From positions 23,566,183 to 23,630,182 of the forward strand of contig JASXTE010000002.1 in NCBI GenBank assembly GCA_030280995.1: a stretch of DNA of 64,000 bases, read 5' to 3'. Source of the DNA: Hemileia vastatrix. Taxonomy: Eukaryota; Basidiomycota; Pucciniomycetes; Pucciniales; Zaghouaniaceae. The translations under genes were made by a program, and so were the position numbers. The notes below the pieces were generated by a model. That model ran no database searches. It was not told where the DNA came from and worked only from the letters and a program-made list of their open reading frames with translations. Below, piece after piece: positions 24,187 to 34,223 of this stretch (the stretch's first letter is position 1; every line of letters starts with the position of its first letter).

Positions 24187-24199
24187 GAAAGGTCCCCAG
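24187..24199 (-). promoter_or_regulatory. Primer binding site (tRNA 3'-end complement)
   Basis: Reading on the minus strand just inside the 5' LTR, the sequence is CTGGGGACCTTTCC, beginning with TGG complementary to a tRNA CCA end. The position is as expected for minus-strand priming; I cannot name the tRNA. Confidence 0.6.
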
Positions 24200-24200
24200 T

Positions 24201-25337
24201 TGTCGGTCAGTCGTCTAGAAGAGATAAGAAAAGAGGGAAGAAATGAGAGGAGGAGAAGGAGGAAAGGAGTATGGGTAATAAAAGAAATAAAATTTAATAA
24301 AATTATTTAATTTATTGAGAAAAGGCAACGATGAGTGAGCTGAGAAGAGACAACAAATTGGTTTTTATAAATATTATTATTATTTAAGTAAGAGTTCTGC
24401 GCGGCAAACAATATAGTTACTATCAGACTTAAGGCAACCTTTAATTTGTTATATAGACTTTTAATTAGAATTGTGTTACTAATAAAAAAAATATAAACGT
24501 AGTAAAATAGTTTTTAATTTGTTGAGTGTATAATAAGTGATAAGGATACAGGGGATTATCCAAGGCCCTTTTATAGGCAATGGGTCCTCTGAAGCGCTAC
24601 TATATCAGTAAATACAATGATTAGAAAGGAATAAAACAAACATATCAAAAGAGTAAATGAAACATAACAATATAGAGAAAAACATGAAACAAATAATTAA
24701 AAGCCCAATTAAGAATCCAATTTCCCCGCCATTAATCCCCAAATCAGTAAGTGACAATAGTGAATAACTAAACAAGATTGGAAACATAGGAACTATGAGA
24801 AATATAATTCCCAACAGATGGTACATTCTGATTAGAGGACATTTTAAGTGAAACAAAAAATAATTTGACACAACAAAACAAGCAATTAATCTCAATTTAG
24901 TCCAAATTAATTTATTTGTTTTTTCTAACACAATTAAGGGTCAAAAGAAGCGTCCTTAATAATTGTTTAGTATCATATGAGAGGTATTAGTTAATATATA
25001 AATTTAAGTAATTAATTTAAATATATTATAAATCAAATTTACACTTGTAATTATAATATATGTTTTTTAATTAATTAAATATAAATTTATAATTATTAAA
25101 TACATAAAAATGCGCCATTATTTGTAGAATATATTATATTATGCTCAATTTAATTGTATATAAAAATATATATAACCAATAAATTTAATGTAACATTTGT
25201 ATATAATAAAATTCTTATATAATTTCATTATGCAATAAAATATTAAGTTATATTCATTAAATACAAGTCTTACCCACTCTTTAAGGTTTTATAATTTATA
25301 TATCATTTACTGGACTCCTGGAATAGCCTGGCTGACA
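24201..25337 (-). repeat. 5' LTR of the chromovirus
   Basis: Same length and ends as the 3' LTR, with three single-base differences noted by eye. It should hold the promoter for the minus-strand gag-pol; I could not fix a TATA box with confidence in such AT-rich sequence. Confidence 0.95.
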
Positions 25338-25664
25338 CTAACATACACTGACATTATAACTACATATTTAACTGAATATGAGATTTATGTATACATATAA
25401 GCTTATGTATGTCTATAATTACTTAATATCACTAAAGATAAGTATATTATGACTCCATCAACACCTTAATAAGTATTATTAGGCAATGGATAATCTTGTT
25501 AAACTATTATATGTCATATAATAGTGTAATAATTATATATATATGTATTATAACCATATATATAAGTATTTTAACCTTATTTTTTAGTTATAATCTTAAT
25601 GTAATTAAGGTTATCTTATTTAAAACATAAGAATTACTCAGTCCTGGGGATACCTAGGCTGACA

Positions 25665-27156
25665 CCAAGCCACTGCATTCAATCACCAACTGGCTTCTTC
25701 TGGTTGGGATATTCCTCTAAGACAATACTGTACACTTATCAGTTCATTAGTTCATTCTAGAACAGATTATGTGGCCATTGTGTGGAACAATCTGAAGAGG
25801 AACTCTTGCACCACTCTGTTACTACAGGCTGTAGACAACAAAGCACTAAGAAGAGCCTTAGGTTGCTTCTGTACCGCCCCGATTAGTCTTCTCCTTCATG
25901 ATACTAACTCCCTCTATTGCAAGCAAAGGTTGGATATGGTGGTCAACAGAGTGTGGGAAAGGCTTCTCACAATTTCATCATCCAACCCTATGGTCTGCAA
26001 AGCAAAATCCATCCTCACTACTATTCCTCCCAAAGTGCACTGTCATCAGTTACACTCACTTGCCACCTCCAACATCTTCCCTTACTCCCTCTCCCTTACC
26101 AATCTTGATTCCTGTCACCCATTTCCATTTCCCCCATGGCTCCCTCCACTGTTTTCATCAAACATTGAAATCACAAAGGAAGAAGCATGTGTCAGAATTA
26201 GAAACTTAACTTTGTCCAGACCCCTTTCATCTTACTTAATCTACACTGATGGCTCTAAGTCCCAGACAGGATGTTTTTTGGCTGCCTTTGACCCAGGCCA
26301 GAAACTCCCATTTGTGGCTCAATTAGGAGACCAGCATCTTTTCTCAGTCTTTGAGACTGAGTTTTACAGCATTCTTCTTGGCTTAAGCCTTTTCCTTGCT
26401 AACCCATTTCATTCTCTCTACAAGGCACTAACACTTCTATCAGAAAGCCAATCTGCAATCAAAGCACTGTCAACTTCCTCACCCTCCACCCACTATAATT
26501 CATTACTCCTCTTAATCACAACTTCAGTATTTATGATACGCAAAGCAAACCTGGACATCTCTATCACTCTACAGTGGTGCCCCGGACATATGGGAATGAA
26601 GGGTAATGAAGTTGCTGACAAACTGGCCAATAGCTCACACGCTATGGCCTCCCTAGCTGAGTCCCTCTTATCCTTTACTCCCCTGCCTCCATCAATCTCA
26701 TTGTTAAAATCCACCATTAAGAAACACTCGAAACCTTTACTTCTCTCCTCTCCCAAAAGCGCCTCACTCAGGAAACTTTGAGGGAAGTATAACCCCCTCC
26801 ATTGTTTTCAAGTGCTGACAGGCCTCCCTAGAGCACATGCAACGGCCTGTGTCCAGTGCCGCTCAGGTCATTCCCCTTTAAAACACTACCTCTTCCACTT
26901 CAAGGCTGCCCCCTCTCCCCTTTGCACCCTTTGTACCCATCATGTACTGGATACCCCAGAACATGTCTTACTTTTTTGTCCTTCCCATGCGTCTGAACAC
27001 AAATCTCTCTTTTTATTAGCTAAAAAACACAAACTTAAATTTGACACTTCTACTCTATTATCACCCTCTCCTATCACATACCAAGTTGCTTCATTTCTTA
27101 TTAACACTAGCAGATTTCCCAATAATGTCCCGTTTACCAATTTGTCTCATAATTAG
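25665..27156 (+). pseudogene. LINE ORF2, 3' part: RT thumb, RNase H and zinc finger
   Basis: This continues the frame interrupted at 14119. RNase H (about 26236-26640) shows LIYTDGSKSQTGCF with the first catalytic Asp, FETEFYSILLGL with the Glu, ESQSAIKAL where an Asp is usual, and CPGHMGMKGNEVADKLA with the conserved His and final Asp. A stop near 26779 and a small frame change precede the C-terminal finger: CVQCRSGHSPLKHYLFHF, then CTLCTHH and TPEHVLLFCPSH (Cys/His spacing typical of this LINE group). The coding part ends at 27156, followed by a 3' UTR with CCCCAAGTTGGGTGAAATTG that recurs (degenerate) at 32860 and 33190. Confidence 0.8.
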
Positions 27157-27298
27157 TAGTTTCCTTTATGTGCCCTTCCTACTACTACCCACGTTGCTTC
27201 TCCCTACTCATCTTGTACTTAGCCATTTTGAACTGTTCTTTCATGCCCCAAGTTGGGTGAAATTGTAGGAAATAAAAATAAAAATAAAATAAAAAATA

Positions 27299-27765
27299 GT
27301 TCCCGTTCAATTTTTATTTAACATCAAAAACTCAAATTCTAATATAGCACAGATCAAGAAATTTTAGTGGGCCAATGTCACCCGTAATAAAATATGAAAA
27401 TGATGAACTCCAATGATAGCATATTGATAAAGCAATTTTTCCCCAATGTTAGCAAATAATTTTGCAACTGCCCAATATTCGGAGAAGGTTGGGAATCTTG
27501 ACACAAGGCACAATAAATAGGAATAGTTGAAAATTGAGAAAATCAGAAATGACGTCAATGATGATGGGGAGGTACATGAGAAGTATTGATCTAGATTAAA
27601 TTGAATTTTCCATCAATTTATTCCTCTTTAATGTCCTATTACAAGCATCAGGATAAATTGAGATGAAAAAATATGTAATGAAAAGAATGTTATACTGTCC
27701 GCGAAATGAAATTCTAACAACATCATATCCACTATTTTTGAGACCACTATGTGTATCTCCATTAT
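27299..27765. other. Intergenic and 3' flank of the secreted-protein gene
   Basis: AT-rich; no additional gene seen. It should contain the 3' UTR of the minus-strand gene that ends at 27766. Confidence 0.4.
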
Positions 27766-28676
27766 CTATTGACGAAACCAACCAAGTCCAGCACCTGCTC
27801 CAAATCCAGCACCAGCTTCAATACCAGCTCCAGCACCAAATCCAGCACCGGCACCAAATCCAGCACCAGCTTCAATACCAGCACCAGCTTCAATACCAGC
27901 ACCAGCACCAAATCCAGCTCCGGCACCAAACCCTGCACCGGCACCAAATCCAGCACCAGCTTCAATACCAGCACCAGCACCAAATCCAGCTCCGGCACCA
28001 AACCCTGCACCGGCACCAAATCCAGCACCAGCTTCAATACCAGCTCCGGCACCAAACCCTGCACCGGCACCAAGACCTGCACCAACACCAATACCAGAAT
28101 ATATAGGATTGTAGGGAGAGCCTACGTAGGGCTTAGGAGCTACGTAAGGCTTAGGTGAAACATAAGGCTTAGGTGATACGTAAGGCTTAGGTGATACGTA
28201 AGGCTTAGGTGATGCGTAGGGCTTAGGTGATACGTAGGGCTTAGGTGATACGTAGGGCTTAGGTGATACGTAAGGATTAGATGATACGTAGGGCTTAGGT
28301 GATACGTAGGGAGAAGGGGAAACGTAAGGTGTAGGGGAAACGTAAGGTGTAGGAGAAACGTAAGGAGAAGGGGCGACGTAAGGAGCTGAAGCCACATAGT
28401 TGCGCTTTGAAAGGATCACATAAGCATTATTATTACCCGCTTGAATAGATCTGAGAATCAATGCCACATTAGTCACAGAAGATCTCACACAACACGTCAA
28501 AATTATATTTGTACTCACTGGATACCCTCAGTAAACTCTGCAATTGGAATGGCAGAGACATTCACAAGGTAAGCTAGAAAAATGATCAAATTTCGACTAT
28601 CAGCTCATGGTAATTTGCGGAGAAGAATATAGGCATCCATACCAGTGAAAAGGAGAGTGAAAAGAGAGAATTGCAT
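27766..28676 (-). CDS. Secreted two-repeat protein (Tyr/Pro octapeptide and Gly/Ala repeats)
   Basis: Three exons: 28676-28643, 28573-28519 and 28450-27766, with introns of 69 bp (GTATGG...TTCTAG) and 68 bp (GTGAGTAC...TTCTCAG). The total is 774 nt, 257 residues, in phase throughout. The start gives a clear signal peptide (MQFSLFTLLFTAYLVNVSA, cleavage expected about residue 19). The mature protein has about 14 units of an eight-residue Y-V-[SA]-P-[KST]-P-type repeat (for example YVSPKPYV), then Gly/Ala-rich repeats such as GAGAGFGAGAGIEAGAGFG, ending GLGWFRQ. No cysteine pattern or enzyme domain is seen. Such proteins are candidates for cell-wall, extracellular-matrix or effector roles in plant-associated fungi; this is inference. 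It is the only gene here that looks both intact and not transposon-encoded. Confidence 0.75.
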
Positions 28677-28844
28677 TTTGAATCTTCAATGAATCGAAAG
28701 AAGAAGAATGAAAATCAAAAGTATGATAATAATTTAAAAATAGTCTTAAGTACAGGCTCTGTTAAATGAAAGATAAAAGTGAGTGAAGATGTTTGCGAAT
28801 ATTTTTGTGAGGGATGGATAAAAATATAGGTGACTGTTCACTTT

Positions 28845-28857
28845 TTTATAAGCCCAC
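28845..28857 (-). promoter_or_regulatory. Possible TATA box of the secreted-protein gene
   Basis: On the minus strand CTTATAAAAAAG lies about 170 bases upstream of the start codon at 28676. The position is plausible but such motifs are common in AT-rich DNA. Confidence 0.3.
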
Positions 28858-28876
28858 AAGTCAGCTCATGATTTTT

Positions 28877-29446
28877 TTTTTTTTTGAGAAACTCTCTTTA
28901 CTACTCGGCCGACACTTTTACTTCCTGGATGGAGAAGGGAAACTAGTCTAGTTGAAAAACATGAAGGAGGGAAATATTGAGATTGGGTTGGACTGCTTCA
29001 GTCAGAAGTAGTCAGCCCTTTACCGGCAACATTTTAATTTTCATGATTGCCTGAACTATTGGTCGGGCCCAACTTTTGCGGCAATAATTATGATTTTTAT
29101 CTAAGACCAACAAACTACTCTCTACAGAAAAGTTGTCGGTGAATTGAAGGTAATCCATTTCATGTAACTCATTCAATTTTTCTGTGGCGAACAATGGAAA
29201 GCGTTTCAATGAACTTTAATTTATTTCAGTATACCCTTAATTCTGAAAAATATATGGTTTATTCTAATTAAAATAATAATTCAAGGTGGTGCGAAACTTC
29301 AGTGCATGACACATCTATCATAAGAGCTCCAACGGCTGGGACATTTAGGTGTTTGATGAGTGGTTTAAGTCTCACGCACCCCCTACATTAAGTTGAAGTA
29401 AAATTGAGGAATGCACGTAACGGTAGAAGGAGCTGTAATGAGCTAA
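28877..29446. other. Intergenic, no gene supported
   Basis: Mixed composition with no coding region I can support. A short open stretch at 29012-29209 (minus) shows no motif. Confidence 0.35.
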
Positions 29447-29912
29447 GAGCATCTACCTCCGTTGCAGTAAAATTTCAGTAGATAATTGCATAATTGCTGT
29501 GTCAATTGTTACTGAAATGGGGTTTGACACCCTCGTATGCAGATTCAGTTAGCAAACACAAGTTGGGCAAATTTCCATACCCTTCCTTCTCGCATTTTCG
29601 CTACTCATTTCACTCTCCTCAACTTTTCAGATGGAACAAATCATAATTGACAAATTTCTCACAATGGAAGAAGATTTAATTGTATAGAGCTTCTTGGTGT
29701 AGAGACTGATGCCTTGCAGGACCAGTACAAGGACCAGGAAAAGATCTCTGGTGCACTCGGAAGCTACACTATATACTGATGGGTGACTAGCTAAGTACAT
29801 AGTATGGTAACACCCTAACACTAGGTGGTTCCAATTAGGGGATCGCTTTTTTGTTGGATCAGACAAGTTGATCACTTTATATGGATTTGGAGGTTGTAGG
29901 GCGAGGTGCGAA

Positions 29913-30404
29913 CACTATGCACCAAGTAAGATATCCCTGATGGGGATATCCGGCGCGAGTTGGGGATATTGTAGGGAGGGAAATAAGGGTAGAAAAATAT
30001 CTGTAAGAAAAATAAGTGCGAGAAAAATATGTGCAAGGAAAATAGGTGCAAAAAAAAAATATGTGTGAAAAAAAAGTGTAAGAAAAATATGTTGCAACCA
30101 TGGGAATTTTTTTTTTTTTCTCAAAAAACTGATTTTTTATTTTCATTTTTTTATTTTTTATTTTATTCTCTGTTTTTTTACCTTTTTTTATTTTTTTTGT
30201 AAAACAAAAAATTCTCATGGTTGCAAATGATTTTTCTTACACTTACTTTTCTTGCACTTATTTTTCTTACACTTACTTTTCTTGCACTTATTTTCTTGCA
30301 GTTACTTTTCTTCCATTTATTTTTCTGACCTTATGTCCCTTACTAAAATATCCCCAACTCGGACTGGATATCCCCATCAGGGATATCTTACTTGGTGCGT
30401 AGTG
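29913..30404. mobile_element. Foldback element 1 (CACTATGCACC termini)
   Basis: Both ends carry the inverted sequence CACTATGCACCAAGTAAG then ATATCCCTGATGGGG; each arm of about 215 bp also holds an irregular repeat of GTAAGAAAAATAAGTGCAAG type. The whole can fold into one long hairpin. Confidence 0.7.
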
Positions 30405-30772
30405 ATAAGGTCAGAAAAATAAATGTAAGAAAAGTAAGTGCAAGAAAAGTAAGTGTAAGAAAAATCATTTGCAACCATGAGAATTTTTTTTTTCAAAATA
30501 AAATTTAAAAAAAATGAAAAAAACAAAAAATGAAATAAAAAATCATTTTCTAGAGAAAATATAAAAATAAAAAACAAAATTTTCCATGGTTGCAAGATAT
30601 TTTTCTTACGCTTATTTTTCTCACATGTTTTTTTTGCTCATATTTTTATTACACGTATTTTTCTTGCACGTATTTCTCTTACACATATTTTTCTACCCTT
30701 ATGTCCTTCCTAACAATATCCCTAACTCGCGCATGATATCCCCATCAGGGATATCTTACTTGGTGCATAGTG
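30405..30772. mobile_element. Foldback element 2, left terminus missing
   Basis: A second foldback of the same family in tandem with the first. It starts inside the arm (ATAAGGTCAGAAAAATAAAT) and ends with the same terminus, ...TTGGTGCATAGTG. GAA precedes 29913 and follows 30772, so the pair may have inserted as one unit and rearranged. Confidence 0.6.
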
Positions 30773-31249
30773 GAAATGGGAGATTGTGTTAATAGGAAGT
30801 GTTGTGTAGTAACAGTTGTGAATTAAAATAAAAAATGTTTTGTTTCAATAAGTAGTGAAATGTGAAAGTGTTCAGCAGCTACAAGGTGGAGTGAAAAGAA
30901 TTGGCTGGCAGAATATTGAATTACCAAATGAGGTCAAAAGGAACTCAGTAACTTTAGTTGACAGGCTACAGTACATGCTGAATTCACTAGCTAATAGAGG
31001 CCTTTAATGAAATGAGGGTTAAGGTTCACGTCAAAATGCAGTAAAATATGCATACCGAACCAATTTACCGACACGGAGGTAGATGCTCTAATAGCGTATA
31101 TTCAAACCAGCCTAAATTCTCTTGGAGACTTACTTACTGTGTTGCTGGACCAATACTATATTTATATTGGAGTGTAATGACTACTCATAATAGATGTGTA
31201 TAGTTGTGTTACTCCATTGTTTCTTAGATGTTTCCTTTTTCACTTTCAC

Positions 31250-31541
31250 CACACAATATGGGGGGGTGGACTTGCTAGCAAGTCCACAACCTTGGACCCA
31301 AACTCACCACAGATTGAACACACATTGAGCTATTGACAAAGGAACCATACAATCAGGGATGAACACCACTCAGCAGAACAGTTTTAGGTGGGTGTTCAAG
31401 TAGAGTCCAGTATGGGTTTAATATGAGTTCAGTCTGAGTTCCATCTGAGTTCCATCTGAGTTCCATCTGAGTTCCATCTGAGTTCCATCTGAGTTCAGAT
31501 TGGGGACTTGCTAGCGAGTCCACCCCCTATATTGCATAGTG
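31250..31541. mobile_element. CACTA-type MITE with hairpin termini
   Basis: The left end is CACACAATATGGGGGGGTGG and the right end (complement) CACTATGCAATATAGGGGGT; both run into a palindrome with core TTGCTAGC. TTTCAC flanks both ends (31244-31249 and 31542-31547; the shared flank extends to 10 bp if the ends are shifted). Inside are five tandem copies of GAGTTCCATCT (about 31437-31492). No coding capacity. Confidence 0.75.
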
Positions 31542-31847
31542 TTTCACTTTCTTTTCTAACTGTCTATGTTTGATCCTACTCACACTGCAACAAATGTTTG
31601 TTTCATCTTGGGGTGCAACAGTGATGCAACGATTATGCAACAGTTATGTAACAATTGTTCTTAACACTTAAAGGCCTTAAGTGGGTTTTAAGTGCAAATA
31701 ACACACTACCAAATATGTTTTTTTATGCCACATGGCGAAAAAAAGTAGTTTGCCCACAGACATACTGGTTCCATCACTGGACATACCGGTTCTGACATAC
31801 CAGTTACATTTTTCCCTATGAATAAAATTGTATTCAAGTATGAGTTT

Positions 31848-32637
31848 TGTCAAGGGGTACTTTTGGTCTAGAAGCTTGGTTCAAGGTTTTCACGGGATAT
31901 TTAAGGGTTTAAAGGTCTCTCAACAAAAGGTACGTATTTCTAAAATCAATTTGATTATTTTACTCAAATATAAGAGGTAGATTTAAGATATCAATATAAT
32001 TTATAGATTAGAATTACGCTGTTGTAAATACAAAAGTTATAAAATATAGAAATAATTGTAGTGTTGTAATTGTAATAATAATGTAAGTGATAAAAAGAAT
32101 GATCTGAAAAGCACAAAGTAAGAGGCCTTTTATAGGCAAAACATGAGGGAATAAAATATACAGAATTTGCACCATGTATTGTAAGAATGTGAGTAAAAGA
32201 ATGACTGAAAGGAGTACATATATGACATAAGAATTAAATAAATGGTACGTCAACAAGGACATTAAATTTATTAGCAATAAAGTTTGAGTTCCTTGGACTG
32301 TCACAATTAATTACACAATAATTAATTAATTATATTACTTTCACATGATTCCAGATCTCTCACTGAGGTAATATAATTAATTTAAAGTTTTTTTATTATA
32401 ATTTTATTTTTAAATTCTATTCCCATTGACTTATACCATTGAGCACGGTGTTAGGGAGTAAAATTGTAAGGGACATTTTATTTACATTAATTAATTATAA
32501 TACTTATTGTACTTAACTAGTTAATTGTAAGTAATACTTAAGTAGATAATTAATTATTAGTAAGAAGAAGGGGCGTGGCTTCAACTTAGTAAAATAATTA
32601 ATTATTTTACCTGTTAAGTCTAGTAGCCTGGCTGACA
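31848..32637 (-). mobile_element. Solo LTR, third Ty3-type family
   Basis: On the minus strand it runs from TGTCAGCCAGGC (32637) to ...CCCCTTGACA (31848), 790 bp, with the 5-bp duplication AGTTT on both sides (31843-31847 and 32638-32642). It shares the terminal block and the CCTTTTATAGGC motif with the chromovirus LTR. It contains a 96-codon hydrophobic frame in the sense orientation (32304-32014). Confidence 0.85.
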
Positions 32638-32705
32638 AGTTTCATCACAATTTAACACTGTAAATAAGGTGATTTTGCTACCTAATAGATTGCAATAAGT
32701 CCATT

Positions 32706-33173
32706 TTCTGACACAAGTGATTTAATTAATCAAGGGGCTTAATACATGTAAATGAGTCAGCATTGGGAGGAGAGAGGATGGGTGACTTAGTGAATAATTT
32801 TAAAAGGGATCTTAGGAAAGAGATCGATAAGAGAGGTTTTTTTTATTTTTTATTTATTTCATACAATCTCACCCAACTGGGGGCATGAAGGAGGAAAACA
32901 TGGCTTGGATATCTAAATACATGGGGGGAAGACACTGAAAGTAAAGAGGAAAAGGGCAATGATAGGGGGAGGGGGTTTAAAATCAATATACATTGTGCAT
33001 GTATCAAGCCCCTTGATTAATTACAGCTAATCCTGGAAAGCTTGCGGTTGTCTTGTCTCTCATCTCTGCCAAAAGCATAGGTCAGCTGACCTAAATTCAT
33101 GATTTTGGCTGGGAATGGGATGCAAAACAACCACAAGCTTTTCAGGATTAGCTGTAAATCACTTGTGTCAGAA
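32706..33173. mobile_element. MITE with TTCTGACACAAGTGATTTA termini, interrupted
   Basis: The inverted terminal repeats TTCTGACACAAGTGATTTAC continue into AGCTAATCCTG-AAAGCTTG on both sides once the inner insertion (32725-33021) is removed. The two arms pair over about 55 bp. Confidence 0.75.
32725..33021. mobile_element. MITE inserted in the previous MITE
   Basis: Perfect inverted ends ATTAATCAAGGGGCTT, length 297 bp, with TA duplicated at 32723-32724 and 33022-33023. Its interior includes a sequence like the LINE 3' end (CATACAATCTCACCCAACTG), so it may have formed around a LINE fragment. Confidence 0.75.
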
Positions 33174-33326
33174 TATTTTTTTTAATTTCATACAATCTCA
33201 CCCAACAAGGGGCATGAGGGAAGGAAGCACAAGTATAGTAGAATACAAATGAGGAGGGATTAAGACAGAGTGGAGAAGTGCAATATGTGTTGGACAAAGA
33301 GAGTAGATTCAGGGGAAACTATTTCC
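33173..33326 (-). mobile_element. 3' end of a minus-strand LINE, cut by the giant element
   Basis: TTTCATACAATCTCACCCAA followed by GGGGCATGA matches, in reverse, the 3' UTR of the LINE that ends at 27298. The rest of this LINE copy is at 60151-60845, on the other side of the giant element. Confidence 0.7.
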
Positions 33327-33329
33327 ATA

Positions 33330-33370
33330 CACCACAGAAAAAATGGGGGGGTATTGCTAGCAATACCCCT
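33330..33370 (+). repeat. Left terminal inverted repeat of the giant element
   Basis: CACCACAG, six A, T, seven G, then the 14-bp palindrome TATTGCTAGCAATA and CCCCT. It can form a hairpin by itself (GGGG...CCCC stem). Confidence 0.9.
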
Positions 33371-33380
33371 CATTTAAAAA

Positions 33381-33422
33381 TGTTGGGAAGTGGTTGGAAA
33401 GCTGTTGGAAGGCTGTTGGGAG
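33381..33422 (+). repeat. Left subterminal repeats
   Basis: Four copies of a GTTGGRA/GTTGGGA motif within 42 bases just inside the left terminal repeat. CACTA-type elements usually carry short subterminal repeats as transposase binding sites. Confidence 0.45.
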
Positions 33423-34223
33423 TTCATTGTGAAACCAGATTTAAATTAATTGGACAAAGATTTGGTAATAAGTTAGACCTAGGTTCAACAGAAATCAATC
33501 ACAGGTTTCTTGGAGCTTGGTGATTACTTTGATTTTGAGCTGAGCACAGATTGAGAAAAGCTTGAACATATCACTTAACATATCATAATATTCACTTTCC
33601 CATCTTGTGGAAAGCAAAATTTGATATTCGTTCTAAGAATATCTACATATATTTTCTTGCCAAGTTGGTAACAGAAGGTTAAACTGTAGTATCTCAATTA
33701 TTACACTAGACTACATAGATATTTGATAAAACATACAATTCAAATCAATTTTAATATTATTGAGATCACCATAAGTGTCTGTCCAAAGACTTACAAAAAG
33801 TATGTTAGTATCAAGACATCGTTCTAGGTAGTAGTTTCAATTTGGATTTTGAGCTGACATCTAAAGCATTTTACAATTTGATAGAAACATAAATAAGTGT
33901 AATAAGAGTGAAATTATTCTATTTTGTGATTATAATGTAACAATAAAGCACATTTTTATTGAGAAAATTTTTCTTCCTCCCCAAACCAAAATTTACTCTA
34001 TAGGCTCAAGATTTATTTTTAAGCCATATTATTCATTTCAGTTATCATTGATTTGCTTCCAATATTTATTAAAAAGATAATAATAATACATGTGAAAGAA
34101 TATGAGCTTAGCATAGCATATGCTAAAAAGTTATTTTGTCGTTTTATTCAAAACTGATTATTCATTTTTTGCTTCAATTCATCTTTTAACAACCACTATC
34201 TTCAGATACTATTCTTACTTAAT
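33423..34223. other. Left non-coding region of the giant element
   Basis: About 800 bases, AT-rich, between the left end and the SNF2 gene; no gene seen. Promoter functions are likely but not resolvable by eye. Confidence 0.4.

Larger units (their letters stand above)
16150..25337 (-). mobile_element. Complete Ty3/gypsy chromovirus
   Basis: The 9188-bp element has two 1137-bp LTRs that differ at about three positions by eye (near 16300, 16349 and 16496), a 5-bp duplication CTAAC (16145-16149 and 25338-25342), a primer binding site, a polypurine tract and one uninterrupted gag-pol frame ending in a chromodomain. This is the youngest layer of the nest and may still be active. Confidence 0.95.
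15003..25353 (+). mobile_element. Solo LTR (inner copy, inverted), interrupted by the chromovirus
   Basis: It starts TGTCAGCCTAGG at 15003 and ends CACTGACA at 25353; without the chromovirus it is about 1.16 kb. Its sequence is the reverse complement of the outer copy and gives the uninterrupted version of the target site (CATAATATAACTACAT near 15320-15335, complement). Target duplication: ATATA (14998-15002) versus TTATA (25354-25358), one mismatch. The two copies make the 2-kb imperfect palindrome seen around 15.1 kb. Confidence 0.8.
14120..25664 (-). mobile_element. Solo LTR (outer copy), interrupted by further insertions
   Basis: A solo LTR in minus orientation, TGTCAGCCTAGG at 25664 and CACTGACA at 14120, with CCAAG duplicated on both sides. 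Its own sequence is 14120-15002 and 25359-25664, about 1.19 kb. It is split at about 15002 by an inverted copy of itself. Its termini resemble those of the chromovirus LTR (TGTCAGCC...), so it derives from a related Ty3-type family. Confidence 0.8.
11694..27298 (+). mobile_element. Tad-like non-LTR retrotransposon (LINE), split by nested insertions
   Basis: The LINE occupies 11694 (possibly from about 11.4 kb) to 14119 and 25665-27298; everything between is later insertion. Order: apurinic-type endonuclease, reverse transcriptase, RNase H, C-terminal zinc finger, 3' UTR with AAATAAAAATAAAAATAAAA tail ending near 27298. The insert is flanked by CCAAG (14115-14119 and 25665-25669), and removing it with one CCAAG restores one open frame across the junction. 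RNase H after the RT plus a terminal CCHC-like finger fits the Tad1/I-like clades of fungi. Confidence 0.85.
29447..31088. mobile_element. PIF/Harbinger-like non-autonomous TIR element
   Basis: The termini are GAGCATCTACCTCCGT at both ends, inverted (16 bp perfect, then imperfect), with TAA on both sides (29444-29446 and 31089-31091). A 3-bp TAA/TWA duplication is typical of PIF/Harbinger elements. No transposase is encoded. It hosts foldback elements at 29913-30772. Confidence 0.75.

Noticed and set aside
27751..28158. Long + strand frames with His/Gln or Ser/Thr repeats
   Set aside because: They are shadows of the repeats of the minus-strand secreted-protein gene, which has a signal peptide and phase-consistent introns.
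29868..30792. Short Tyr/Phe/Ser-rich proteins in foldback arms
   Set aside because: They are translations of the ladder repeats in the inverted arms.
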